Origin: CAVUAT01 sp963848045 | Lineage (GTDB): Bacteria; Actinomycetota; Thermoleophilia; Solirubrobacterales; 70-9 | Direction of reading: 5' to 3' | Length of the DNA: 64,000 nt | Assembly: GCA_963848045.1 (NCBI GenBank) | Contig: CAWKCC010000004.1 | Span: forward strand, 744,001-808,000 | Shown: positions 1-8,689 of the stretch, piece after piece | How the letters are laid out: each line of letters starts with the position of its first letter | Position numbering within the stretch: position 1 is the first letter of the stretch | The notes under the pieces: generated by a model | The model's database searches: none | Seen by the model: only the letters and a program-made list of their open reading frames with translations | What the model was told of the DNA's origin: nothing | Made by a program: the position numbers and the translations under genes

Positions 1-2
1 TC

Positions 3-1001
<999 letters not shown>

Positions 1002-1658
1002 GTGCAGGGCGTATTCGTCACGGGCACCGGCACCGAGGTCGGCAAGACGGTCGTGGCCGCGGTGATCGCGCGCACGGCCGCAGCAGCGGGTAAGAGCGTC
1101 GCCGTGTTCAAGCCGGCGGTCAGCGGCCTGGACGGGCCCGGCGTGCCCGACCACGAGCTGCTGCGCCGCGCAGCCGGCAGCGCGCAGTCCGACGAGGAGA
1201 TCGCGCCCTACCGCTTCGGGCCCCCCGTCTCGCCACACCTGGCGGCCGAGCTGGCCGGGACCGAGATCGACCCCCCGGCCCTGATCGCCGCCGCCACCGC
1301 CGCGGCAGGAAGGGCCGACCTGCTCGTCTGCGAGGGCGTCGGCGGCTTTCTGGTCCCCCTGACCGGCGACTACCTTGTCCGCGACCTCGCGAGAGAGCTC
1401 GGCATGGCGGTCGTGATCGCGGCACCGCCCGGCCTCGGCACGATCAACCACACGCTGCTGACCCTCGAGGCGAGCCGTGCCGCCGGTCTGGGCGCAGCCG
1501 CCGTCGTGCTGACGCCGTGGCCCGATCGGCCCTCGGTCATGGAGGAGTCGAACCGCACCACCATCGCGCGGCTGGGTGAGGTGGCCGTTACCGTGATCGA
1601 GCGGATCGACCTGGGCAAGCCCGAGAGCTGGCCGGAGCTGAGCCCAGCTGGGAGCTGA
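1002..1658 (+). CDS. bioD: Dethiobiotin synthetase
   Basis: ATP-dependent carboxylation of 7,8-diaminopelargonate to dethiobiotin, the penultimate biotin step. The 218-residue protein opens with MQGVFVTGTGTEVGKT, in which GTGTEVGKT (residues 8-16) is the BioD P-loop. Lys37 in FKPAVSG is the conserved substrate/ATP lysine, and CEGVGGFLVPL in mid-protein is the second family signature. Start GTG abuts the bioF stop with no gap, the same arrangement of coupled genes seen throughout this window. Length is normal for the family. The gene is followed by the convergent exporter gene, so any bioF-bioD operon ends here; bioB is not present in the window. Confidence 0.95.
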   Translation: MQGVFVTGTGTEVGKTVVAAVIARTAAAAGKSVAVFKPAVSGLDGPGVPDHELLRRAAGSAQSDEEIAPYRFGPPVSPHLAAELAGTEIDPPALIAAATAAAGRADLLVCEGVGGFLVPLTGDYLVRDLARELGMAVVIAAPPGLGTINHTLLTLEASRAAGLGAAAVVLTPWPDRPSVMEESNRTTIARLGEVAVTVIERIDLGKPESWPELSPAGS

Positions 1659-1671
1659 CCGCCCGGAGCGG

Positions 1672-3168
1672 CTAGCCGACCTCCGCGGCGGGGGCAGCCC
1701 CGGCCGAGGCCTCCCGGCGCGCCGAGTCGCTGGGACGCCCGGCGCGGCTGCCACGCAGCATCACGACCGCGACCGCGAAGCCCAACACCGCGATCGCGGC
1801 GGCCAGCAGCATCGCGCTGCTGAGCGCGTCGACGAACACGGCCTGTGCCCGCTCGGGGGCCCTGACCAGGCTCGCCGGGTCGAAGCCGCTGCCGAGCTGG
1901 GACTGGAAGATCGCGCCGGTGGCCGCGACGCCGACCGTGCCGCCGACCATTCGCGACATCTGCAGCACGCCGGAGGCGACCCCGGCCTTCTGCACGCTGA
2001 CGGCGTTCATCGCGGCGGTGGACATCGGCGACATCACCAGCGCGATGCCGACCCCCATCAGCACGAAGGGCGCGATCAGCCCGCTGTAGGTGGTGCTGAT
2101 ATCGATCAGCGAGAACAGGTACATCGCGACGCTGAGGATCGCCAGCCCCGTGCTCATCGGCCAGACGGGCCCGAAGCGGTCGGAGAGCCGACCCGCGACC
2201 GGCGCGACCACCGCGATCACCATGGTCGTCGGCAGGAACCTGATCCCGGCCTCGAGCGCTCCGTAGCCGAGGATGTCCTGCAGGTAGAGGGCCAGGAAGA
2301 AGAACGACCCCATCATCGCGAAGGTGATGATGAAGGCGACCAGGTTGGCGCCGATCGACTGCCTCGAGCGGAACAGTGAGAACTCGAGCATCGGCACACG
2401 CGAGCGAAGCTCGATCGCGACGAAGACGCCCAGGCCGGCGACCCCGCCGGCCAGCAGCGCGAGGATCTGGGGCGAGCCCCAGCCCCAGCTGTTGCCCTCG
2501 ATCAGGGCCAGCACGATCGCCGACAGGCCCGCGGTCAGCGCCACCACTCCCGGGTAGTCGACCGTGCGGTCGACGGTCTCGTCCCGCGACTCGCGAACGG
2601 CGAACAGCGTCGCGGCCACGGCGCCGGCGGCAACGGGGAGGTTGATGAAGAAGATCGCGCGCCAGCTCACGTACTCGGTCAGCGCGCCGCCGACGACCGG
2701 GCCGATCGACAGTGCCAGAGCCGAGACGCCGGCCCAGGTGCCGATTGCCTTGCCGCGCTCGGAGGCCGGGAAAGCGTGGGTGACGATCGAGAGCGTGGCG
2801 GGCATCATCAGCGCCGCGCCGACACCCTGCACGGCGCGCGAGGCGATCAGCATCTCGGAGTTGACCGCCAGGCCGGCGGTGGCCGAGGTGAGGGCGAAGA
2901 TGACCACGCCCAGCAGGAACATCGATCGCCGACCGAAGATGTCCCCGAGGCGGCCGCCTGTCGCGATCAGGACGGCGAAGGTGAGCGTGTAGCCGTTGAC
3001 GATCCACTCGAGCTCGGAGATATCGGCCCCCAGCTCGCGCTGGATCGAGGGCAGGGCGACGTTGACGACGGTGTTGTCGAGCATCACCATGAACAGCGCG
3101 AAGCACATCGCGCCGAGCGTCCACCACTTGCGGTTGTCTTCGGTGATCAGGTGTCGGTAGCGGGTCAT
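1672..3168 (-). CDS. MFS drug:H+ antiporter, DHA2 (EmrB/QacA-like), 14 TM
   Basis: Predicted inner-membrane proton-driven exporter of 498 residues. Hydrophobic segments run along the whole length, consistent with the 14 helices of the DHA2 group; the segment LGDIFGRRSMFLLG in the first cytoplasmic loop is the MFS motif A (GxLaDrxGrkxxl). The N-terminus is a short polar stretch and the C-terminus an Ala/Ser/Arg-rich tail. Start ATG has AAGGAG six bases upstream, inside the end of the marR gene, and overlaps the marR stop by four bases (ATGA). The pair is therefore one operon, and the MarR protein most likely represses it. The transported substrate cannot be read from sequence; its location inside the biotin locus may be chance or may point to export of a biotin-related compound (inference). 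Confidence 0.9.
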   Translation of the reverse strand: MTRYRHLITEDNRKWWTLGAMCFALFMVMLDNTVVNVALPSIQRELGADISELEWIVNGYTLTFAVLIATGGRLGDIFGRRSMFLLGVVIFALTSATAGLAVNSEMLIASRAVQGVGAALMMPATLSIVTHAFPASERGKAIGTWAGVSALALSIGPVVGGALTEYVSWRAIFFINLPVAAGAVAATLFAVRESRDETVDRTVDYPGVVALTAGLSAIVLALIEGNSWGWGSPQILALLAGGVAGLGVFVAIELRSRVPMLEFSLFRSRQSIGANLVAFIITFAMMGSFFFLALYLQDILGYGALEAGIRFLPTTMVIAVVAPVAGRLSDRFGPVWPMSTGLAILSVAMYLFSLIDISTTYSGLIAPFVLMGVGIALVMSPMSTAAMNAVSVQKAGVASGVLQMSRMVGGTVGVAATGAIFQSQLGSGFDPASLVRAPERAQAVFVDALSSAMLLAAAIAVLGFAVAVVMLRGSRAGRPSDSARREASAGAAPAAEVG

Positions 3169-3695
3169 CGCGAGCTCCTTCTCGCGTTGGTGCGGTAGAG
3201 CACGGCGATCTCCTCGCGCTCCAGCAGCACCTCGAGGGCGGCGTCCAGCTTGCGCCGCTCGGTGGCGCTGAGCCCGGCGGCGAAGCGCTCCAGGCCACGC
3301 AGCCGCGCTGCGAGCACGGTGTCGGCGATGCGCCTGCCGGCGGCGGTCAGGGATACGCGCTTCACGCGGCGGTCCTCGGAGTCCTCCTCGCGCGTCACCA
3401 GCTCACGCTTGAAGAGATCGTCGGTGGCCCGGCTGGCCGAGGGCAGCGAGACCCCGAGGCGCTCGGCCAGAGCCTTGACCGAGAGTGGCTCCCCGTCGCT
3501 GTCGGCGCTCGCGAGCGCGAACAGCGCCTTCATCTGCACGAACGTGAGGCCCGTCTCCTCGATCGCCCGCATCACCGAGCCGCCTTCGGAGCCGAGCACG
3601 TGCAGGATCAGCGAGCCCAGCCGCAGGGCAAGCTCGCGGTCCTCGGCGGAGGGCTCCGGATCGGTGGGGCGAGCATTCCTGGTGGCTGCTTCCAT
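3165..3695 (-). CDS. MarR-family transcriptional regulator
   Basis: Winged-helix repressor of 176 residues. The HTH covers about residues 75-100 (VKALAERLGVSLPSASRATD) and is followed by the wing with the MarR hallmark DxR segment EEDSEDRRVKRVSLT. A 35-residue polar N-terminal arm precedes the fold. It is the promoter-proximal gene of a two-gene operon with the MFS exporter, a standard arrangement for a locally acting repressor. Divergent to bioA across a 120-bp gap that contains several inverted repeats. The start ATG has only a weak ribosome binding site. Effector unknown. Confidence 0.88.
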   Translation of the reverse strand: MEAATRNARPTDPEPSAEDRELALRLGSLILHVLGSEGGSVMRAIEETGLTFVQMKALFALASADSDGEPLSVKALAERLGVSLPSASRATDDLFKRELVTREEDSEDRRVKRVSLTAAGRRIADTVLAARLRGLERFAAGLSATERRKLDAALEVLLEREEIAVLYRTNARRSSR

Positions 3696-3717
3696 CGCTC
3701 ACAATGGTTGCAGCTCT

Positions 3718-3728
3718 GAAAGCATTTC
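3718..3728. promoter_or_regulatory. Candidate MarR operator palindrome
   Basis: GAAAGCATTTC is a perfect 4-bp inverted repeat around GCA, flanked by an outer imperfect TTGC/GCAA pair. It lies 23 bases upstream of the marR start on the marR side of the divergent marR-bioA gap. Short AT-rich dyads at this position are typical MarR autoregulatory operators. Assignment is inference from position and symmetry. Confidence 0.35.
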
Positions 3729-3743
3729 GCAAGCGCAAGAGTC

Positions 3744-3759
3744 TGTGAGCTCGGTCACA
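3744..3759. promoter_or_regulatory. Perfect CRP/GlxR-type site TGTGA-N6-TCACA
   Basis: TGTGAGCTCGGTCACA is an exact match to the half-sites of the cAMP receptor protein consensus (TGTGA-N6-TCACA), also used by actinobacterial CRP/GlxR. It sits in the divergent marR-bioA gap, centred about 75 bases upstream of a likely bioA transcription start and about 56 bases upstream of the marR start codon. A class III adenylate cyclase gene is present at 29624-30778, so cAMP signalling is plausible in this organism. No CRP gene is in the window. Confidence 0.5.
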
Positions 3760-3762
3760 CGG

Positions 3763-3792
3763 GCCCGCCGGCCGAACGTCCGGCCGGCGGGC
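3763..3792. other. 12-bp perfect GC hairpin upstream of bioA
   Basis: Arms 3763-3774 and 3781-3792 are exact reverse complements with a six-base loop. No T-tract follows on either strand, so it does not look like a rho-independent terminator. It lies between the CRP-like site and the bioA start. It could be a second operator, a cruciform or an mRNA structure if transcription starts upstream of it. Confidence 0.45.
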
Positions 3793-3815
3793 GGGTTCCG
3801 GCCGACCCGCAATCT

Positions 3816-5165
3816 ATGTTCGCGACGGCGATGCGGACCGAGGCCCAGCTCGATCACGACCACCTCTGGCACCCGTTCACGCAGCAGCGGGACTGGGTCG
3901 CCGAGCAACCGGTGATGATCGAGCGCGCCGAGGGCTGCGAGCTGATCGACGCGGACGGCCGCCGCTACATCGACGGCGTGGCGTCGCTGTGGTGCAACGT
4001 GCACGGGCACCGCCATCCGCTGATCGACCAGGCCGTGCGCGACCAGCTCGATCGCGTCGCGCACTCGACGATGCTGGGGCTCTCCCACCCCGGGGCGGCC
4101 GAGCTGGCCGCTCGGCTGGTCGAGATCGCGCCGCCGGGCCTCGAGCGCGTCTTCTTCTCGGACTCCGGATCAACCGCGGTCGAGGTGGCGCTGAAGATGG
4201 CCTTCCAGCACTGGCAGCAGCGGGGCGGGCAGCACGTGCGCCGCTCCTCGTTCATCTGCCTCCGCGACGCCTACCACGGCGACACGATCGGATCGGTCTC
4301 GGTCGGGGGCATCGACCTCTTCCACTCGGCCTTCGGCCCCCTGCTTTTCAACGCCCACCGCGCTGAGCCCGGTGACATCGACGAGATGGCGAGGCTGCTT
4401 CGCGCGCACGAGGAGGAGCTGGCGGCGGTGATAGTCGAGCCCCTGGTGCAGGGCGCGGCCGGGATGCTGATGCACCCGCCCGGCTACCTGAGCGCCGTGC
4501 GCGAGCTCTGCGACCGCCATGGGGTGCTGCTGATCTGCGACGAGGTCGCCACGGGCTTCGGGCGAACCGGGACGATGTTCGCCTGCGAGCAGGAGGGCGT
4601 GTCGCCGGACCTGCTCTGCGTGGCGAAGGGCCTGACCGGCGGCTACATGCCGCTGGCCGCGACCCTGGCGGGCGAGCGTATCTACGACTCCTTCCTCGGA
4701 GCCCACGAGGAGTTCAGGACTTTCTTCCACGGCCACACCTACACCGGCAACCCGCTCGCCTGCGCGGCGGCGCTCGGCTGCCTGGACGCCTTCGAGTTGG
4801 AGCGCACGCTGGTGCGGCTGCAGCCCAAGATCCGGCTGCTGACCGAGCTGCTCGCTCGCGTCGAGGCGATGCCGCAGGTGGCCGAGGTGCGCCAGCGAGG
4901 CTTCATGGTCGGGATCGACCTCGGCGAGCACGACCCGGCCCTGCGCCTGGGACACCGGGTCACGCTCGAGGCCCGCGAGCGGGGCGCCATCGTGCGTCCG
5001 CTCGGCAACGTCGTCGTGCTCGTGCCGCCGCTCTCGATCTCCAAGCAGGAGCTCCGCCGGCTGGTCGAGATCACCGCCGAGGCGATCGAGGCGGCGACGC
5101 CACCGGCCGCCGTCGACCTCTCTGCGCGCGGTCGCAGCGACGCTGCGCTGCTCGAAGCCGCCTAG
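3816..5165 (+). CDS. bioA: Adenosylmethionine-8-amino-7-oxononanoate aminotransferase
   Basis: Converts KAPA to 7,8-diaminopelargonate using SAM as amino donor. The 449-residue protein begins near DHLWHPFTQQ, the BioA-specific N-terminal signature that separates it from other class III aminotransferases. The PLP lysine is Lys271 in CVAKGLTGGYMPL; LICDEVATGFGRTG carries the cofactor aspartate, and FHGHTYTGNPLAC is conserved near the C-terminal third. Start choice is open: ATG 3816, or ATG 3831, which would begin MRTEAQLDHDHLWHPF and place a TATGTT box ten bases upstream. It completes the KAPA-to-dethiobiotin steps with bioF and bioD but is separated from them by the exporter/marR pair. A C-terminal ~20-residue Ser/Ala-rich tail is extra. 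Confidence 0.94.
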   Translation: MFATAMRTEAQLDHDHLWHPFTQQRDWVAEQPVMIERAEGCELIDADGRRYIDGVASLWCNVHGHRHPLIDQAVRDQLDRVAHSTMLGLSHPGAAELAARLVEIAPPGLERVFFSDSGSTAVEVALKMAFQHWQQRGGQHVRRSSFICLRDAYHGDTIGSVSVGGIDLFHSAFGPLLFNAHRAEPGDIDEMARLLRAHEEELAAVIVEPLVQGAAGMLMHPPGYLSAVRELCDRHGVLLICDEVATGFGRTGTMFACEQEGVSPDLLCVAKGLTGGYMPLAATLAGERIYDSFLGAHEEFRTFFHGHTYTGNPLACAAALGCLDAFELERTLVRLQPKIRLLTELLARVEAMPQVAEVRQRGFMVGIDLGEHDPALRLGHRVTLEARERGAIVRPLGNVVVLVPPLSISKQELRRLVEITAEAIEAATPPAAVDLSARGRSDAALLEAA

Positions 5166-5270
5166 CGAGGCGAGGCGCGGCTGCGCGGACGCTGGGGCAG
5201 AGCTCGCCACCGATCGCGAGCTGCCCGGCCGCCCTCCCCCACCGGTCGCGTTGATGGCGGCGGGACTGGT

Positions 5271-5867
5271 GTGATGAAAGGCCGGCGACGCCGTAGTAGA
5301 AGCGTGAGTGCTGCAGTCGCCACCGCCGCCGAGGCACCCGATCAGGCCCGTCTGGCCTTCGAGTCGCTCTACCGGGAGAGCCGCGACGACGTCTACGCCT
5401 ACGCGGCCGGCCTGCTGCGCGACGATTCCGCCGCCGAGGAGGTCACGGCACAGGCATTCGAGCGGGCCTGGCGCAAGCGCCGCCAGATCGACCGCAGGCG
5501 CGGCTCGGCACGCGCCTGGCTTTTCGGCATCGCCCGCAACGCCTGCCTCGACGAGCTGCGTCGCCGCTCGCGCATGACGCGGCTGGCCGACCAGGCGACC
5601 GAACACCTGCCTGAGCCGACCCGGCGCGCGACCACGGGCGCCCCCGAGCCCAGTGACCCGGCCGAGGTCGCGGTGCGGCGCGCCGCCCTGCACCAGGCGA
5701 TGGCCGCGCTGGACGCCCGCGAGCGCGAGCTGATCGGCCTCAAGTTCTTCGCTGGCCTCTCCAATTCCGAGATCGGCGCGGTCATCGGCAGCAGCGAGAC
5801 CAACGCCGGCACGAAGCTCCATCGAGCCGCGATCAAGATGAGGAGGTCGCTGAATGAAGACGCGTGA
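5271..5867 (+). CDS. ECF-type RNA polymerase sigma factor
   Basis: A 198-residue sigma-70 family protein with only regions 2 and 4, as in extracytoplasmic-function sigmas. Region 2 covers about residues 28-95 (FESLYRESRDDVYAYAAGLL through RAWLFGIARNACLDELRRR) and region 4 about residues 140-190 (ARERELIGLKFFAGLSNSEI, then an HTH). The linker is Thr/Pro-rich. The start may be GTG 5271, ATG 5274 or GTG 5304, and none has a clear ribosome binding site. The 3' end overlaps the next gene by 14 bases and carries that gene's AGGAGG site, so the two are co-translated; the downstream membrane protein is the likely partner or regulator. Confidence 0.85.
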   Translation: MMKGRRRRSRSVSAAVATAAEAPDQARLAFESLYRESRDDVYAYAAGLLRDDSAAEEVTAQAFERAWRKRRQIDRRRGSARAWLFGIARNACLDELRRRSRMTRLADQATEHLPEPTRRATTGAPEPSDPAEVAVRRAALHQAMAALDARERELIGLKFFAGLSNSEIGAVIGSSETNAGTKLHRAAIKMRRSLNEDA

Positions 5868-7023
5868 GCGTGACCCCGATCCCCGTATCGAGCGCGAGCT
5901 CGCGGCAATCGACGCCGCGCTGGCAGGCCGGCCGGTGGATCAAGACCTGAGCGAGATCGCGGCGCTGGCGACCGAGCTGCGCGGCTCCAGGCCGCAGCCC
6001 CCAGAGGAGTTCGCCGCCGAGCTCGACGCGCGAGCGGCAGCCGGCTTCTCATCCTCCGCGGCTGAGCGGCCGCGGCGGTTTGCAGCGCTCCGCGGGCGCC
6101 CGCTGCTGCCGCTGGCGACCGCGGCCGCGGCCCTGATGCTGACCGTCGTCGTCGGCCTCAACCTGATCGGCGGCGGCGACCCCAGCGTGATCGGCGAACC
6201 CGAACCGAGCGCTCTCGATGCGCCCGAAGGCGGGTCGGCGTCCCGCGAATCGGCGCCTGGCGCGAATTCGATCACGACCTCACCCGGCTCGCCCGGGCCG
6301 GCGGCTGCGCCCGAGATCGGCGTGCCGCCGCCACGGCAGGGGCCTCTGAAGCCCGGAAAGGACCGGGTGCAGGAGAGCAGCGCCTCTCTGACCCTCTCGA
6401 CCGAGGCCGGCGAGGTCGCCGAGGTCGCCGATGGGGTCATCGAGGTGGTCGATCGCTACCGGGGGATCGTCGTCTCCTCGAACGTGAGCAGCTCGGGGGA
6501 CGGTGGCCGCGCCAGCTTCGATCTGCGGATCCCGGCGGCGAATCTGCAGCCGGCGCTGGCCGACCTCTCTGAGCTGGCCAGCGTCGCCTCTCGCGATGAG
6601 GGCACGCTCGACATCACCGCGCCGTTCGTCAGCGCCGAGCAGCGCTTCGACGAGGCCAAGGCCGAGGTCGACGCGCTGGTGGCCCAGCTGGCCGAGGCCG
6701 CCTCGGGCGCCGAGATCGACTCGATCAAGGCACGGCTGGCGATTGCCCGCCCCGAGCTGGCGGCGGCCCGTGCCGAGCTGGCGTCTCTGAAGCAGCGCGC
6801 CGGCTTCTCGCGCCTCAGCGTGGCGATCATCTCGGGGGGCGACGCGGACGGCTGGTCGCTGGGCGACGCCGCCGACGACGCCCTCGGAGTGCTCGAGGAT
6901 CTGGCCGGCGCAGGCCTGGTCGCGCTGGCCGTGATCGTGCCGCTCGGCCTGCTCGCCGGGCTCGGCGCCGTCGTGATCGCGCGCCTGCGCCGCCGCCGCC
7001 GCGAAGCCGCCCTGGACGAGTAG
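5854..7023 (+). CDS. DUF4349 membrane protein, putative anti-sigma partner
   Basis: A 389-residue protein coupled to the ECF sigma gene. Residues 1-85 are cytoplasmic and charged, in the position an anti-sigma domain would occupy. A transmembrane helix follows (about 92-111), then a low-complexity Ser/Pro/Glu linker to about 165, a DUF4349-type domain (about 168-330) with a central amphipathic coiled-coil rich in Ala/Glu/Leu, and a second hydrophobic helix (about 345-370) ending in an Arg-rich stop-transfer sequence. AGGAGG seven bases before ATG fixes the start. DUF4349 is an extracytoplasmic domain of unknown function; the anti-sigma role is inferred from context and topology, since I see no zinc-binding HxxxCxxC motif. 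It ends immediately next to the convergent rubredoxin stop. Confidence 0.75.
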   Translation: MKTRERDPDPRIERELAAIDAALAGRPVDQDLSEIAALATELRGSRPQPPEEFAAELDARAAAGFSSSAAERPRRFAALRGRPLLPLATAAAALMLTVVVGLNLIGGGDPSVIGEPEPSALDAPEGGSASRESAPGANSITTSPGSPGPAAAPEIGVPPPRQGPLKPGKDRVQESSASLTLSTEAGEVAEVADGVIEVVDRYRGIVVSSNVSSSGDGGRASFDLRIPAANLQPALADLSELASVASRDEGTLDITAPFVSAEQRFDEAKAEVDALVAQLAEAASGAEIDSIKARLAIARPELAAARAELASLKQRAGFSRLSVAIISGGDADGWSLGDAADDALGVLEDLAGAGLVALAVIVPLGLLAGLGAVVIARLRRRRREAALDE

Positions 7024-7209
7024 CTACTCCTCGTAGGGCTCGAAGTCGGACTTGCGGGCGCCGCAGACCGGGCAGAACCAATCGTCGGGGATGTCCGCGA
7101 AGGACGTGCCGGGGGGGACGCCTCCGTCGGGGTCTCCCTCGGCCGGGTCGTAGATGAACCCGCAGGAGGTGCAGATCCAGAGCTGTTTGGCATTGGCGTC
7201 CGTGGCCAT
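7024..7209 (-). CDS. Rubredoxin
   Basis: Small cytoplasmic electron carrier with a single Fe(Cys)4 centre. The 61-residue protein has the two rubredoxin knuckles CTSCG (Cys13/16) and CPVCG (Cys46/49), and between them the conserved YDPAEGD and FADIPDDWFCPVCG segments. ATG 7209 is chosen: translation from an earlier GTG would add 22 low-quality residues, and TAGGTT lies eight bases upstream of this ATG, fitting a leaderless transcript. Electron partners are unknown. The stop codon is directly adjacent to the stop of the convergent DUF4349 gene. Confidence 0.93.
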   Translation of the reverse strand: MATDANAKQLWICTSCGFIYDPAEGDPDGGVPPGTSFADIPDDWFCPVCGARKSDFEPYEE

Positions 7210-7295
7210 GGCGCCGAAACCTACCGGGCCGCCGCGCTGGGTGGCTCCCGCCCAATAGGCTCCGTCGCGGTGCACACGCGACTCGCGGCGGGCGC

Positions 7296-7931
7296 ATGAA
7301 CGAGGTCCCCGAGGCCGGCGGCGCGCCGTTGCGCGATCGCGGCGATCCGCCTGTGGCGCCGCGGGCGGCCTCGACGGTGATCCTGCTGCGGCGCGGCGGC
7401 AGGCACTCGGAGCGCGGACTCGAGTTGCTGCTGGTCCAGCGCAACCCCGAGGCGCGCTTCATGCCCGGGGTCTGGGTCTTCCCGGGCGGTGCGGTCGACC
7501 CCGAGGACGGCGAGGGAGAGCGGGGCTTCAGAGCCTGCGGAGCCCGCGAGCTGCACGAGGAGGCCGGCATCGAGGTCGATCCGGCCGAGTTGATCGCCTA
7601 CTCGCGCTGGATCACGCCGCGGATAGTCCCGATCCGCTTCGACACCATGTTCTACCTGGGGCTGGCGCCGGCCCACAGCCCGCCCAGGCCCGACGGCAGC
7701 GAGACGGTGGACGCGGGCTGGTACGGGCCGGCCGACGCCTTGGAGCGCCATCACTCCGGCGAGCTGGGGCTCGTCTTCCCCACCATCAAGCACCTCGAGT
7801 CGCTCCTTCCCTACGCCGACGCCGGCGAGGCGCTGGAGGCGGCACGCTCGCGCGTGGTCACGCCGGTCGAGCCCGAGGTGGTCGGCGAGGGCGAGAACGC
7901 CCGCGTGGTGCTGCCCGACGACCTTCCCTAG
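7296..7931 (+). CDS. NUDIX hydrolase
   Basis: A 211-residue protein of the NUDIX superfamily, which cleaves nucleoside diphosphates linked to another moiety. A beta strand ELLLVQRNPEARFMPGVWVF leads to the NUDIX box, beginning GGAVDPEDG and ending RELHEEAGIEV; the box helix has the REx2EE core but the distance from the glycine is longer than the canonical 23-residue motif. The later HHSGELGLVFPTIKHLESL segment resembles the CoA-pyrophosphatase/NUDT19-like group common in actinobacteria. It is divergent from rubredoxin; a TAGGCT box at 7256-7261 could serve as its -10 element. Substrate not predictable. Confidence 0.85.
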   Translation: MNEVPEAGGAPLRDRGDPPVAPRAASTVILLRRGGRHSERGLELLLVQRNPEARFMPGVWVFPGGAVDPEDGEGERGFRACGARELHEEAGIEVDPAELIAYSRWITPRIVPIRFDTMFYLGLAPAHSPPRPDGSETVDAGWYGPADALERHHSGELGLVFPTIKHLESLLPYADAGEALEAARSRVVTPVEPEVVGEGENARVVLPDDLP

Positions 7932-8009
7932 TCGCGGCCGCCCCGCGGGTTCGGCCGTGCGGGAGCACGAGGGGCCGGCGTCCCCGCGAGGGCGATCAGG
8001 GGCCGCAGC

Positions 8010-8612
8010 TCAGGCGGCCGCGGATGGAAAGGGCTCGAGGCCCGCGTTCCATGGCCCGGGGCTCTGGGTTGCGATGTCGTTCTCGGCCATCTCGCGCTGC
8101 AGGCGCCTGAAGATGCCGCCACCTCCCCCGAGCGCCTCGATCAGCTCCTCGCGGGTCAGCTCTCGCAGCCGCCAGTGAAAGAAGAGCTGGCGATCGGTGA
8201 TGCCGAAGTCCACCGGGGCCGGGATCCGCGTGATCCAGTCGATGAAGGCGGGGCTGAAGAGCTCGCGAAGGGCGATCGGGTCATGGTCGCGCGGCACGGT
8301 CGCTATGTAGCGCTGGTTGAAGTCGATGCTCTCGAACTCCACTCGCCGCCGCGAGCGGCGGTCGACCATGTCCTCGGCCGTGCGCTCGATCGACTCCACG
8401 TTGAAGATCGGCACGACCGTCGCCAGATCGGGCATGTGTGCCTTGACGAGCACGGCCCCCGGCAGCGTCGCCCTGCGGCCGAAGCCCCCGGCCTGCCGCT
8501 CGTCGGCATCGCATGAGGCGCCCCAGAAGCCGTCGGTGAGCTCGCCGGTGATCCGGTTCGTCCCGCCCGGGCAGAGCGCGACGGGCCCGCCGACCGGGTT
8601 TATCCCCCCCAC
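8010..8612 (-). CDS. Conserved-looking protein of unknown function
   Basis: I do not recognise this protein. From GTG 8612 it has 200 residues, with no signal peptide or membrane helix. Visible features are a Gly-rich N-terminal segment (GGPVALCPGGTNRITGELTD), two cysteines, an FxSPAFIDWI motif and an HWRLRELTREELIEALGGGG helix-turn segment. The reading frame is open further upstream to 8702, and the extra 30 codons (ADAWAQLVREYAKSRRLTYD among them) look equally protein-like. The only start in that extension is CTG 8693, which would overlap the alcohol dehydrogenase stop by four bases (CTGA), like other couplings here. It probably forms an operon with the upstream dehydrogenase and SCP2 genes. 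Confidence 0.6.
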   Translation of the reverse strand: MGGINPVGGPVALCPGGTNRITGELTDGFWGASCDADERQAGGFGRRATLPGAVLVKAHMPDLATVVPIFNVESIERTAEDMVDRRSRRRVEFESIDFNQRYIATVPRDHDPIALRELFSPAFIDWITRIPAPVDFGITDRQLFFHWRLRELTREELIEALGGGGGIFRRLQREMAENDIATQSPGPWNAGLEPFPSAAA

Positions 8613-8689
8613 CTCGTCGTAGGTGAGCCGACGGCTCTTCGCGTACTCGCGGACCAGCTGGGCCCAGGCGTCGGCCTCCGCCCTGGCGC

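Noticed and set aside
1370..3298. 642-codon frame in the exporter region
   Set aside because: Out of frame with the clear DHA2 exporter and rich in Arg/Gly runs; a shadow.
3763..3792. GC hairpin considered as a terminator
   Set aside because: No T-run on either strand and it lies between divergent genes, not after a gene end.
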